NCBI GenBank assembly: GCA_937951875.1
Contig: CALGAN010000041.1
Coordinates: 1 to 39,012, forward strand
DNA: 39,012 bases
Source of the DNA: an uncultured Alkalilimnicola sp.
GTDB lineage: Bacteria; Pseudomonadota; Gammaproteobacteria; Nitrococcales; AK92
Direction: 5' to 3'
Of the stretch, positions 24,619 to 33,063 are shown one piece after another. The notes under the pieces are model-generated. The model had not been told where the DNA came from. It saw only the letters and a list, made by a program, of their open reading frames with translations, and ran no database searches. Both the position numbers and the translations under genes were made by a program. The stretch's first letter is position 1. Every line of letters begins with the position of its first letter.

Positions 24619-24771
24619 GCCCCCCTCGGCGAAAAAATCACGATTGGCTAATCGACGGCCGGCGGCGGACATGGCCCTGAGTCCGGGCCTGCTATAGGCT
24701 CTTGGTGTAGCGATCTCGCGCACCGCGCCACCGCGGCGACGACCATAACGACCAACTACCGGAGGAGCCCC

Positions 24772-25641
24772 ATGTCCCTGTCGCAGCCCCAGTTCCTGGA
24801 CACCGCCCGTGGCCGCTTCGCCTACCGTGAGGGCGGCGATCCCGGCGGCGCGCCGCTGGTGCTGCTGCATGGCTGGCCGGAGAGCTCCTACTGCTGGATT
24901 TCGGTCGCCGCGTATCTCAAGCCGGGGCTGCGGATCATCGCGCCGGATCTGCGCGGGCTCGGCGACAGCAATCGCGAGCCGGAGCGCGACGCCTACCGCA
25001 AGCAGGCGCTGGCGCAGGACATGGTGGCGGTGCTCGACGCCCTCGGCATCGACCGCTTCCAATTGGTCGGGCACGATTGGGGCGGCGTGGTGGCCCAGGA
25101 GGTGGCGCTGGCCATCCCCGAGCGGGTTCTGCGGCTGGCGCTCATGAACATCCTGGTAATCAACAACGCCCGCGGCAACCGGGAAGCCGTCGACGCGCTC
25201 AACGCCCGCGGCCGCCGCCACCACTGGTACCAGTATTTCCAGCAGCAGCACGGCCTGGCCGAGGCGATGATCCCCGGCAACGAGGAAATCTGGCTGCGCC
25301 AGTTCCTGCGCTGCTGGAACGGTCAGCCGTTCCCCGAAGACGCCGTTCAGGAGTACGTCCGCTGCTACCGGATTCCCGGCACTCCCGGCACCGGCGCCAA
25401 CTACTACCGCACCATGCGCGACGACGCCGCCCGCTGGGCCGGGCTGACCGATCACGTCTGGCCGATGCCGGCGCTCTACGTCTACGGCGACAAGGACGCC
25501 GTCATCGTCCCCGAGTATCTGAACCATCTCGAACAGTGCTTCGCCGACATCCGGATCGAGCGGATCGAGGCCGGCCATTTTCTCCAGGAGGAGCAACCCG
25601 CGCGCGTCGCCGCCATCTTGAACACGTTCCTGACCGCCTGA
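24772..25641 (+). CDS. Alpha/beta hydrolase, epoxide hydrolase-like
   Basis: A 289-aa alpha/beta hydrolase. The oxyanion motif HGWPE is at 33-37 and the nucleophile D102 is in VGHDWGG. The acid is probably D240 or D242 (YGDKDA) and the base H269 in EAGHFLQEE. PDLRGLGDSN (58-67) and the cap-domain tyrosines (Y153, Y212 region) are typical of epoxide hydrolases. HDWGG rather than HDRG argues against haloacetate dehalogenase. It starts at ATG 24772 with a GGAGGAG site. Cytoplasmic; the likely reaction is opening epoxides to diols. It lies 1.6 kb from the halohydrin dehalogenase gene, but on the other strand and beyond the tRNA. Confidence 0.85.
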   Translation: MSLSQPQFLDTARGRFAYREGGDPGGAPLVLLHGWPESSYCWISVAAYLKPGLRIIAPDLRGLGDSNREPERDAYRKQALAQDMVAVLDALGIDRFQLVGHDWGGVVAQEVALAIPERVLRLALMNILVINNARGNREAVDALNARGRRHHWYQYFQQQHGLAEAMIPGNEEIWLRQFLRCWNGQPFPEDAVQEYVRCYRIPGTPGTGANYYRTMRDDAARWAGLTDHVWPMPALYVYGDKDAVIVPEYLNHLEQCFADIRIERIEAGHFLQEEQPARVAAILNTFLTA

Positions 25642-25801
25642 CCCTCCCCCCAAGGGGAAATACCTAGATGCCTTCTCCCCCGGAAAGACGCGGGCACGAT
25701 TACACTTGCCGGTACAACACTTAAAGGCGCAACGCCATGGAAATAACCGGAAGAACGCGCCGCGGCGTCAGTCGGCGGCCTTTGCTCGGGGGTATCGACG
25801 C

Positions 25802-26473
25802 ATGATGCTTTCATCCGCGGATGTTTCGGCTACCCGCTCCGTCCTGGACCGGCAGCCGATCGTTTATGTGGTGGACGACGATGCGGCCATGCGCGATTCG
25901 CTGTGCTGGCTGCTGTCCTCGGTGTCGTTGGAGGCGCGCGCCTTCGCCGATGCCGACGAATTCCTCGCCGCCTGGGATCCCGCCAAACCCGGTTGCCTGC
26001 TGCTCGATCTGCGCATGCCAGGGCTCAACGGCCTGGAGCTGCAGGAGCGGCTGAACCGCGAAGGCCACAGCATTCCCATCATCTTCCTGTCCGGCCACGG
26101 CGACGTGCCCACTGCGGTGCGGGCCATGCAGGCGGGGGCGCTGGAGTTCCTCACCAAGCCGTGTTCCGAGCATCTGCTGCTGGAGCGGGTGCGAGCGGCG
26201 CTGGAGCTGAGCGTGCAGCAGCGCCGCCGCCGCCGTCAGAACGACGTGCTGCGCGCGCGCTACGCCGTGCTCACACCGCGCGAGCGCGAGGTGCTGCATC
26301 TGGTGATCAAGGGCAAGACCAACCGCGAAATGGCCTCGGAGTTGTCGATCAGCCCCAAGACGGTGGAGCTGCACCGCTCCAACCTGATGCGCAAGATGCA
26401 CGCCGACTCCATCCCCAGCCTGGTGGCGATGTCGCTGAGCATCCCCGAGTGCCGCGAGGCGCTGTCGCTGTAG
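25802..26473 (+). CDS. FixJ-type LuxR response regulator (orphan)
   Basis: A 223-aa regulator. The receiver is at about 20-135: VYVVDDDAAMRDSL, a phospho-acceptor in CLLLDLRMPG, the Ser in FLSGHGDVP and the Lys in LTKP. A LuxR-type helix-turn-helix spans about 155-215 (LTPREREVLHLVIKGKTNREMA, then ISPKTVELHR). This is the FixJ/TodT/StyR subfamily. No sensor kinase is adjacent, so the signal is unknown. The start is ATG 25802 or 25805; a GGGG site lies just upstream. It could control the neighbouring epoxide hydrolase or panE-like genes, but nothing shows this. Confidence 0.88.
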   Translation: MMLSSADVSATRSVLDRQPIVYVVDDDAAMRDSLCWLLSSVSLEARAFADADEFLAAWDPAKPGCLLLDLRMPGLNGLELQERLNREGHSIPIIFLSGHGDVPTAVRAMQAGALEFLTKPCSEHLLLERVRAALELSVQQRRRRRQNDVLRARYAVLTPREREVLHLVIKGKTNREMASELSISPKTVELHRSNLMRKMHADSIPSLVAMSLSIPECREALSL

Positions 26474-26512
26474 CCGCGCTCTGGCATCCACGGTCGGCGC
26501 CGTGAACAATGT

Positions 26513-26540
26513 CCCCCGAGCCCGTGTTCGGGCCCGGGGG
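26513..26540 (+). promoter_or_regulatory. Strong hairpin abutting the panE-like ribosome site
   Basis: A 12-bp stem with one A-C mismatch (5' arm 26513-26524, loop TGTT, 3' arm 26529-26540) ends directly at the GGAG Shine-Dalgarno sequence (26541-26544). The start codon is at 26549. It may terminate the upstream FixJ-type transcript or limit translation of the next gene. No U-run follows. Confidence 0.5.
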
Positions 26541-26548
26541 GGAGAAAA

Positions 26549-27601
26549 ATGACGTTCGATAACGAAATCTGCGTTTTCGGCGCCGGCAGCATCGGCTGTT
26601 ACCTGGGCGGCCGCCTGCAGGCCGCAGGCTACCGGGTCCGGCTGATCGGTCGGCCGCGGCTGGCGGCCGAGATCGCCCGCCACGGCCTGCGCCTGAGCGA
26701 CTATCGGGGCGCCGACTTCCAACTGCCACCCGAGCGAATCCGCTACAGCACCGACCCCGCCGACGCGACCGGGGCCGATCTGGTGCTGGTCACGGTCAAG
26801 TCGGCCGCGACCGAACAGGCGGCGCGTGAGCTGGCGCCGGTGCTCAAGCCCTCGGCGCTAGTGGTGAGCTTCCAGAATGGCGTCGGCAACGCCGAGCTGT
26901 TGCGCCGGCATCTGCCGGCGCAGACGGTGCTGACCGGCATGGTGCCGTTCAACGTAGTCCAGCGCGGCGAGGGGCGTTTCCATCAAGGCTCGGGCGGCGA
27001 TCTGATGGCGCAACCGCACGCTCGGCTGGCGCCCTTCCGCGCCGCCTTCGAGCGCGCCGGACTGCCGCTGCACGAGCGCGCCGACATCGTCGAGGTGCAG
27101 TGGGCCAAGCTGCTGCTCAACCTCAACAACGCCATCAACGCCCTGTCCGACCTGCCGCTCAAGACCGAGCTGTCGCAACGCGCCTACCGCCGCTGCCTGG
27201 CGCTGGCCCAGGGCGAGGCGCTGCGGCTGTACGCCGCCGCCGGCATCCGCCCGGCCCGCATCACGCCGCTGCCGCCGCGCCTGCTGCCGCTGGTGCTGAG
27301 CCTGCCGGACGGTCTGTTTCAGCGGCTGGCCCGGCGCATGCTCGCCATCGACCCGCTGGCGCGCTCTTCGACCTGGGAAGACTTGCAGGCCGGCCGCAAG
27401 ACCGAGATCGACTGGATCAACGGCGAGATCGTGCGCCTGGCGCAGCGGCTCGGCCGCGCGGCGCCGGTCAACGCCCGGCTGGTGGCGCTGATCCGCGAGG
27501 CCGAGAACGGCCAGCGGCGGCCCTGGTCCGGACCGGAGCTGCTGGCGCAGCTGCGGGCCGCCGCCCGCCAGCCCAGCGCGGCGGCGCCCCAAGCCGGCTG
27601 A
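26549..27601 (+). CDS. 2-dehydropantoate 2-reductase-like protein (PanE/ApbA family)
   Basis: A 350-aa NADPH-dependent reductase-like protein. The Rossmann motif is GAGSIGCYLGG (11-21). VTVK lies near 75, and VSFQNGVGN fits the family NGxxN motif. The catalytic Lys lies in WAKLLLNLNNAINAL, and the C-terminal domain has TWEDLQAGRKTEIDWINGEIV, where ketopantoate reductases hold the substrate. It is longer than E. coli PanE (303 aa), mostly through a loop near 225-265 and a proline/alanine tail. It may make pantoate for coenzyme A synthesis or act on another keto acid; panBC are not nearby. Confidence 0.82.
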   Translation: MTFDNEICVFGAGSIGCYLGGRLQAAGYRVRLIGRPRLAAEIARHGLRLSDYRGADFQLPPERIRYSTDPADATGADLVLVTVKSAATEQAARELAPVLKPSALVVSFQNGVGNAELLRRHLPAQTVLTGMVPFNVVQRGEGRFHQGSGGDLMAQPHARLAPFRAAFERAGLPLHERADIVEVQWAKLLLNLNNAINALSDLPLKTELSQRAYRRCLALAQGEALRLYAAAGIRPARITPLPPRLLPLVLSLPDGLFQRLARRMLAIDPLARSSTWEDLQAGRKTEIDWINGEIVRLAQRLGRAAPVNARLVALIREAENGQRRPWSGPELLAQLRAAARQPSAAAPQAG

Positions 27602-27719
27602 AAAGCCGGAAAACGCGATCGACTCTTGGCACGGAGCGGCAAACGGCGCGACACTCTGACGCCTGACTCATTGGGCCCGAACGCCCGCTTCCGCGCCGAG
27701 AGGTTCGCCTACACCTTCC

Positions 27720-28493
27720 ATGCAAGTCCCCGACCGCTCCGCTCCGCTTTCCGACCCCAGCGCCTACGATCAACGCCTCGCGCAACTCGCCGACCGTATA
27801 CGCGCCGCCGACTTCCACTTCCTGCCCGGCGCCGAGACGCGCGACTGCCTGCAGCTGCGGCGGGCGGACGCGCTGGCCGACTGGGCGGCGTTCGCCGCTA
27901 GTTGGAACGACATGCCGCTCGATACCTACATGGCCGACGGCGGCCGCTACCGGCGGCGCCGCTACGCCGTGCTCAGCGCCGCGGCCGACAGCGACCGGCT
28001 GGTGCGCGAGCCGCATCAGCCGCACTATCAGTCGCTCGAATACAACCGCCTCAACGGCGGCATCCCCCGCTACTTCGAACCGATCGCTCCCGAAATCCTC
28101 ACCGGCCCGAGCATGCAGACGGTGCTGGAAATCGGCTTGGGACTGTTCCGCCACCTGTTCCCGCGGGGGCGGGCGCACGTGGAAGTGCACCAGTTCCGCA
28201 TCGAGGCCGGCCCAGCCACGCCCGGCTTGCCCACGCCGGAAGGCGCACACCGCGACGGCACCGATTTCGTGCTGGTGATGATGGTGCGGCGGGTCAACAT
28301 CGCCAGCGGCACCACCGAGATCTTCGATCTGGCGCAGCGGCGGCTCGACAGCTTCACGCTCACCGACCCGCTCGACACCGCCCTGGTCAACGACCGCAAG
28401 GTGATGCACGGAGTGACGCCGATCGAACCCCTCGATCCGACCCAGCCCGCCTACCGGGACGTGCTGGTGGCGACCTACCGCAACAGCGCGTAA
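27720..28493 (+). CDS. Fe(II)/2-oxoglutarate-dependent dioxygenase (2OG-Fe_Oxy_2 family)
   Basis: A 257-aa protein of the family that includes the bacterial isoleucine hydroxylase IDO and BsmA. The iron ligands are H177 and D179 (HRDGTD) and H230 (VMHGVTPI). The 2-oxoglutarate Arg is probably R246 (YRDVLVATYR). The segment VEVHQFRIEA (155-164) is the expected core strand. It lies 118 bp after the panE-like gene on the same strand. The likely reaction is hydroxylation of a free amino acid; the substrate cannot be told. Confidence 0.83.
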   Translation: MQVPDRSAPLSDPSAYDQRLAQLADRIRAADFHFLPGAETRDCLQLRRADALADWAAFAASWNDMPLDTYMADGGRYRRRRYAVLSAAADSDRLVREPHQPHYQSLEYNRLNGGIPRYFEPIAPEILTGPSMQTVLEIGLGLFRHLFPRGRAHVEVHQFRIEAGPATPGLPTPEGAHRDGTDFVLVMMVRRVNIASGTTEIFDLAQRRLDSFTLTDPLDTALVNDRKVMHGVTPIEPLDPTQPAYRDVLVATYRNSA

Positions 28494-28668
28494 GGCAAAG
28501 GTATCGCGCCCGGCATGGGCGGTCCGCCCACCGTCGGCGCCGCCCCGGCGCGCAACCGCGTCTCCATGGTTTCTTCAAGATCCGGCCACATTTGCTGGCG
28601 ACTCCGGACGTAGCTTAGGAACCGTAGGCCGAAGGGGCCGACAGACAGAAACCGCAGGAGAAGCGACC

Positions 28669-29115
28669 ATGAAAAAGCAAATCGTAGCGACCGCTCTGAT
28701 TCTCTCCCTCGCCGGCACCGCCGCGGTGGCGGGTCAAGGTGGACCGCACCGGGGTCCGCACGGCCACGGGCCGTGGTTCGCCCAGCTGGATGCCAACAAG
28801 GACGGTCAGATCACCCGGGGGGAAGTGGTCCAAGCCCAGCAAGCGCGCTTCGCCCGCTTCGACAGCAACGGTGACGGCGTGCTCAGCGCCGAGGAGCTGG
28901 ACCAGGGGCTGCGCCGCGAACAGGCCGAGCGCCGCCTGAAGATGATGGACCGGGACGGCGACGGTGTGGTCTCCGCCGACGAGTTCACCGCCATCGCCAC
29001 CGCCCACTTCGACAAGGCCGACCGCAACGACGACGGCGTGCTGTCGAAGGACGACCGCCCCGCCAAGCGGGACGGCAAGCGCGGCGAGGACCGGCCCCGC
29101 AAGCCGGCGCAGTAA
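28669..29115 (+). CDS. Secreted EF-hand calcium-binding protein
   Basis: A 148-aa protein with a signal peptide (MKKQIVATALILSLAGTAAVAG), a His/Gly/Pro-rich segment (23-35) and four EF-hand loops starting at D41, D65, D94 and D118. All four show the DxNxDG or DxDGDG pattern; the last ends in Asp rather than Glu. The tail is basic (KRDGKRGEDRPRKPAQ). The ATG follows AGGAG. It is probably periplasmic and binds calcium as a sensor or buffer. It has no evident operon partner. Confidence 0.88.
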   Translation: MKKQIVATALILSLAGTAAVAGQGGPHRGPHGHGPWFAQLDANKDGQITRGEVVQAQQARFARFDSNGDGVLSAEELDQGLRREQAERRLKMMDRDGDGVVSADEFTAIATAHFDKADRNDDGVLSKDDRPAKRDGKRGEDRPRKPAQ

Positions 29116-29195
29116 GCGCGCCTTTGCCGGATGGCCGGCCCGCAAGCCCCTCCCCCGCCACGCGGGCGGAGGGGCCGCTCTCGTTCGACGCCCGC

Positions 29196-29621
29196 TCAGG
29201 CCACCACGTTGCCCAGCACGAAGCCCTGCACCTGGTCGATGCGACCGCGCCACCACACGCCGTCGTGATCCGGCAGCGAGCCGCCGCCCGGGCTGAAGAA
29301 GCGCACGTCGCGCAGGTGGATGTAGGACGGCAACTGGTCACCGTCTTTCCCGCCCCGCGCGTAGATGGCGCCCAGACTGGCGAAGGTGTCGCGCAGCTGC
29401 TGCGCCGCCTCCTCGTCGTCGTCGGCCGAGGCCGCCACCTGCTCGGCCAGATCGCGGAAGTACTCGTGCCCGGGCACCAGCGTGCCGGTAATGAGCGTCC
29501 CGCCGACCGTGAGGGTGATGCCCAGCATCAGATCGTGGCGATTGACAGCCTGCACCAGGCTGCGAAGGAACCAATCGCTGTCGATCGGGCTGGTTAGAAA
29601 CGGATTGGATTCTTGATGCAT
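29196..29621 (-). CDS. GvpU-like (gas-vesicle accessory family) protein
   Basis: A 141-aa protein resembling GvpU, known from Bacillus gas-vesicle clusters. FLRSLVQAVNRHDLMLGITLTVGG, then LITGTLVPGHEYFRDLAEQ, the C-terminal IHLRDVRFFSPGG and WWRGRIDQVQGFVLG match the family order. The start at 29621 has a GAGG site and fits the family length; a much longer open frame upstream is the antisense frame of tesB. It lies 59 bp downstream of tesB on the same strand. No other gvp gene is present. The function outside gas vesicles is unknown. Confidence 0.72.
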   Translation of the reverse strand: MHQESNPFLTSPIDSDWFLRSLVQAVNRHDLMLGITLTVGGTLITGTLVPGHEYFRDLAEQVAASADDDEEAAQQLRDTFASLGAIYARGGKDGDQLPSYIHLRDVRFFSPGGGSLPDHDGVWWRGRIDQVQGFVLGNVVA

Positions 29622-29680
29622 GGCGGCCTCGATAAGGGCAACGCTGCGGATGTCGGCAGCGGCCCGGAAAACTTGAGCGC

Positions 29681-30559
29681 CTACGCTTGCGGCTTCGGTG
29701 CCGGCTGGCGCATCCGGGTCAGCCCTTCCTGCGTGGTCGACGCCACCCGCACGCCGTTGCGGTCGAACAGCGCGCCGCGGGTGAAGCCGCGGGCCCCGCT
29801 GGCGCTGGGCGAATCCGTGGCGTACAGCAGCCAGTCGTCCATCCGGAACGGCCGGTGGAACCACATGGCGTGGTCGATGCTGGCCAGCTGCAGATTGCGG
29901 TTGAGATAGGTCACCCCGTGCGGCAGCAGCGCCGTGACCAGCAGATGCATGTCCGAAGCGTAGGCGAACAGCGCCTGGTGGATCAGCGGATCGTCCGGCA
30001 GCTCGACGCCGGTGCGGATCCAGAAATCGCGCTGGGCCGGCCCCACCTCGGGCGCCAGCAGGTCCAGCGGCTGCACCGGGCGGATCTCGATCGGCCGCTC
30101 CCGGGTGAAGGCGCCGCGGATCTTCTCGGGCAGGCGGGGCGCGAGCCGCCGGTGATAGTCGAGCTCCGACTCCAGCGCCTCCGGCGCCGGCACCGCGGGC
30201 ATCGGATCGGAATGCTCGAAGCCGGACTCCTCGATCTGGAACGACGCCGACATCGAAAAGATCGGCTGGCCGTGCTGACGGGCGACCACCCGCCGGGTGG
30301 TGAAGCTGCCGCCGTCGCGAATGCGCTCGACGTCGTAGACGATCTTGGCGCTCGGATCCCCCGGCCGCAGGAAGTAGGCGTGCAGCGAGTGGGCGGCGCG
30401 GCCTTCCACCGTGCGCGCGGCGGCGATCAGCGCCTGGGCCAGCACCTGGCCGCCGAACACGCGCCGCCGGGCGGGATCCTCGTTGTCGGCCCGGAACAGG
30501 TTGTCGTCGATACGCTCCAGGTCCAGCAGTTGCAATAGATGTTGTACCGTTTCGGCCAT
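29681..30559 (-). CDS. tesB: Acyl-CoA thioesterase II (TesB)
   Basis: A 292-aa double-hotdog thioesterase that hydrolyses acyl-CoAs. VFGGQVLAQALIAAARTV (about 34-51) is the TesB N-terminal signature. The catalytic Asp, Thr/Gln set is suggested by LASIDHAMWFHRPFR and the C-terminal GLTRM. HSLHAYFLRPGDPSAKI is also typical. The length matches E. coli TesB (286 aa). It is probably cotranscribed with the gvpU-like gene. The start at 30559 lies behind a GGGGGAG site. Confidence 0.93.
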   Translation of the reverse strand: MAETVQHLLQLLDLERIDDNLFRADNEDPARRRVFGGQVLAQALIAAARTVEGRAAHSLHAYFLRPGDPSAKIVYDVERIRDGGSFTTRRVVARQHGQPIFSMSASFQIEESGFEHSDPMPAVPAPEALESELDYHRRLAPRLPEKIRGAFTRERPIEIRPVQPLDLLAPEVGPAQRDFWIRTGVELPDDPLIHQALFAYASDMHLLVTALLPHGVTYLNRNLQLASIDHAMWFHRPFRMDDWLLYATDSPSASGARGFTRGALFDRNGVRVASTTQEGLTRMRQPAPKPQA

Positions 30560-30718
30560 GGCCGCTCTCCCCCTTCAAACTCTCCTCGGCCGGTTGCGAG
30601 GACAAAGAGGCCGTACTCTAGCGCGGTTACCGATAGCTTGCTAACTACCACGCCCCGCGGGGGCGGGCCGGCACGGAAGCGGCCAAGCGGGTAGCCACGG
30701 CCATGGCCCGGTCAACCG

Positions 30719-31267
30719 CTACAGCACTCGCGTCTGCGCCTCGCTGCCCAGCTCCACCAGCTGCAGCCGGCCGCCATCGTTACGCAGCACGGTGACCGAG
30801 CAGTAATCGGGCCGGAAGTGCACCACCCGGTCATCGCCGATAGCGACGCCGGCGGCGGCGTTGATCACCATGAAATGGCTCACCACCACGCTATCGCGCT
30901 CGATCTCGGCCAAGGCCGCCAGCAGTTGGTCGCGCCAGCGCAGCACCGGTCCGTCCAGCTCGCTCCAACGGCGAGTGGCGATCTCCCGCAGCCAGCGGCC
31001 GCGCTCGGCCAGGTCCGGGGTCGGCGACGGAATCTCGGTCACCCGCGGCTCGATCAGCGGCGCCAGATCCCAGGCGACCGCCAGCGGCGCGGCCGTCTCG
31101 CGCGCCCGCTGCATCGGGCTGGACAGCAGCGCCAACGGCCCCTTCGGCGCCAGCTTCGCGGCCATGGCCCGGGCCTGCTCATGCCCTTCGTCGTGCAATC
31201 CCGGATCCGGATCGGCATCCCAACCGGCGGCCGCGCGGCCATGACGCACCAGATAAATCGTCGCCAT
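30719..31267 (-). CDS. Histidine phosphatase superfamily protein
   Basis: A 182-aa phosphoglycerate-mutase-like protein. The catalytic RHG is at 8-10 (YLVRHGRA). The second Arg lies in LLSSPMQRARETA, the acidic helix in EI(P) near 100 and the second His in VVVSHFMVINA. It is a broad phosphatase family; the substrate is unknown. It is 22 bp downstream of the MATE gene and probably cotranscribed. The genomic pairing with tesB is loose (160-bp gap). Confidence 0.88.
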   Translation of the reverse strand: MATIYLVRHGRAAAGWDADPDPGLHDEGHEQARAMAAKLAPKGPLALLSSPMQRARETAAPLAVAWDLAPLIEPRVTEIPSPTPDLAERGRWLREIATRRWSELDGPVLRWRDQLLAALAEIERDSVVVSHFMVINAAAGVAIGDDRVVHFRPDYCSVTVLRNDGGRLQLVELGSEAQTRVL

Positions 31268-31289
31268 CGACTTGTACCTCTCGCTGACT

Positions 31290-32648
31290 CTACGAACCGG
31301 TCGCGGCGGCCACGGCCAGCGGCTGCTTGCGCGCCAGTCTGCCGATCAGCCAGAAGGCCGCAGCGATTCCGCCCACACCGAACACCACCCCACCGACCGC
31401 CTGCCCGATCAGCACGCCGGGCGCGCCGTACCACGCCGCGCCGGCGGCGACGAAGGGAACGGTACCGATCGTGGCCTTGCCAAAATTGAAGCCGGTGGCG
31501 AGGTAGGCGTAACCGAGGTTGTTGAAGGCGGCGTTGGTGACGAAAGTGGCGCCGACGAAGAAGAAGGATACGGCAATCCAGGTGCAATAGAAGGACAACA
31601 GCTCCGCCCCGCCGCCGCGGGCCTGGAACAGGTCGGCGATCAGATCCTGCCCGACCAGCAGCAGCAGACTCACCAGCAGCGTGTAGCCGGCCGCCACCAG
31701 CAAGGCATCGTGCAAGGTACCGCGCACCCGATCGATACGGCCGGCCCCGAAGTTCTGGCCGATGATCGGCCCCACCGCCCCGGACATCGCGAACAAACCG
31801 GCGAACGCCACCGGCACCAGCCGGCTGATCACCGCCAGTCCCGCCACCGCCTCGTCGCCGAAACGCGCCATGGCGCCGGTCACGTACGCCTGGCCGATGG
31901 GAGTGGCGATGTTGGTGAAAATCGCTGGCAGCGCGATGGCGAGCATGGGCCGCAAGTCCGCGGCGAACCGCTCCCGCTGGAAGCGGCCGATCAGGCGATG
32001 CCCCCGGATCACCACATAGCCACCGTAAGCCAGCATCGCCACCCGGCTGAACACGGCGGCCACGGCCGCGCCGTTCACGCCCATGTCCAGCACGAAGATC
32101 AGCAGCGGGTCCAGGGCGGCGTTCACCACCGCGCCGAACAGCGTGGCGTACATGCCGCGGCGCGCGTCGCCCAGCGCCCGCAGCACGCCGCCGGCCACCA
32201 GCGCCAGCGCCAGCAGCGGCGTGCTCGGCACCAGGATGTTCAGATAGCCCAGCGCCAGCTCGAAGGTCCGACCCTCGGCCCCCAGCAGCCGCAGCAGCAC
32301 CGGCCCGCCGAGTGTCACCGCCAGGGACAAGGGCACGGTGATCAACAGCGTCAGCGCGCCGACGTTGACCACATAGCGGCGCGCCCGCGCCGCGCCGCCG
32401 GCCCCCAGCGCCTGCGCCACCAGGGCGCTGGCGGCAATGGACAAGCCGATGCAGACCGAGATGGTGAAGAAGGTGATGGCGCTGGCGTAGCCCACCGCCG
32501 ACGGTGGCTCCACCGCATCCAGCAGGCTGAGGAAGAAGATGTTGATCAGGTCCGCCCCGAACACCGCCAGCAGGCCGATCGTGGAAGTGCCGGTCATGAC
32601 CAGCATGTGGCGCAGGGTCGAGCCGCTTACGAACTTGGCGGTTCTCAC
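31290..32648 (-). CDS. MATE-family efflux transporter
   Basis: A 452-aa membrane protein with 12 hydrophobic segments in two homologous halves (MATE/NorM/DinF). The first half has FFLSLLDAVEPPSAVGYASAI and IAASALVAQALGAG. The second has AVGPIIGQNFGAGR, the typical MATE repeat motif. The start is GTG 32648 with a GAGGAG site at 6-nt spacing. It probably extrudes drugs or metabolites using a sodium or proton gradient. The histidine phosphatase gene follows in the same unit. Confidence 0.92.
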   Translation of the reverse strand: MRTAKFVSGSTLRHMLVMTGTSTIGLLAVFGADLINIFFLSLLDAVEPPSAVGYASAITFFTISVCIGLSIAASALVAQALGAGGAARARRYVVNVGALTLLITVPLSLAVTLGGPVLLRLLGAEGRTFELALGYLNILVPSTPLLALALVAGGVLRALGDARRGMYATLFGAVVNAALDPLLIFVLDMGVNGAAVAAVFSRVAMLAYGGYVVIRGHRLIGRFQRERFAADLRPMLAIALPAIFTNIATPIGQAYVTGAMARFGDEAVAGLAVISRLVPVAFAGLFAMSGAVGPIIGQNFGAGRIDRVRGTLHDALLVAAGYTLLVSLLLLVGQDLIADLFQARGGGAELLSFYCTWIAVSFFFVGATFVTNAAFNNLGYAYLATGFNFGKATIGTVPFVAAGAAWYGAPGVLIGQAVGGVVFGVGGIAAAFWLIGRLARKQPLAVAAATGS

Positions 32649-32732
32649 TGAAACTCCTCGATTTTTCGCCGGCTCTGAGCCGGCCCTGAGCGACGCCGGC
32701 GGCGCCGCCGCCAGGAAATCATCACGCGGGAT

Positions 32733-32761
32733 TTGCGTACGACGAAAAGAGCGGCTAATAT
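32733..32761 (+). promoter_or_regulatory. Candidate promoter of tRNA-Asp
   Basis: TTGCGT and TAATAT are exactly 17 bp apart, a good sigma70 match, with a GC-rich discriminator (GCGCGCC) after the -10. It lies about 90 bp upstream of the tRNA gene. Confidence 0.65.
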
Positions 32762-32854
32762 GCGCGCCACTTCGCGCTGCAAAGCGCGCAAGCCGCCGGA
32801 TTCTCGCACCTCGGCCGCCGCAAGGCCACTGGTGAAACGAGCAGTCGCAGACAC

Positions 32855-32931
32855 GGCCCGCTAGCTCAGTCGGTTAGAGCGCTTGCCTGTCACGCAAGAG
32901 GCCAGGGGTTCAAGTCCCCTGCGGGTCGCCA
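32855..32931 (+). tRNA. tRNA-Asp (GTC)
   Basis: A 77-nt tRNA with encoded CCA and discriminator G. The acceptor stem GGCCCGC pairs with GCGGGTC (one G-U). The anticodon stem CTTGC/GCAAG holds the loop CTGTCAC (anticodon GTC). The T arm contains TTCAAGT with GGGG/CCCC pairing. No U-rich terminator was seen before the next gene. Confidence 0.97.
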
Positions 32932-33063
32932 TCTTCCAGCTTCCAGCATCGACGGTCGGATCGGATGCACCGATCCCGGCGCGCCAGTCGCGCCGGTGCG
33001 CCGTCATGACCCGACGAAGGCAGGTATAGTGGGCTGGTTCATCGACCAGCCGTGTGCCCGTTC

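Noticed and set aside
24772..25641. Haloacetate or haloalkane dehalogenase for the alpha/beta hydrolase
   Set aside because: HGWPE and HDWGG with cap tyrosines fit epoxide hydrolases better; there is no halide-stabilising pair that I can place from sequence.
29196..30605. A 469-codon frame running through tesB into the GvpU-like gene
   Set aside because: The first two-thirds is the wrong frame of tesB; a ribosome site and ATG at 29621 define the real gene.
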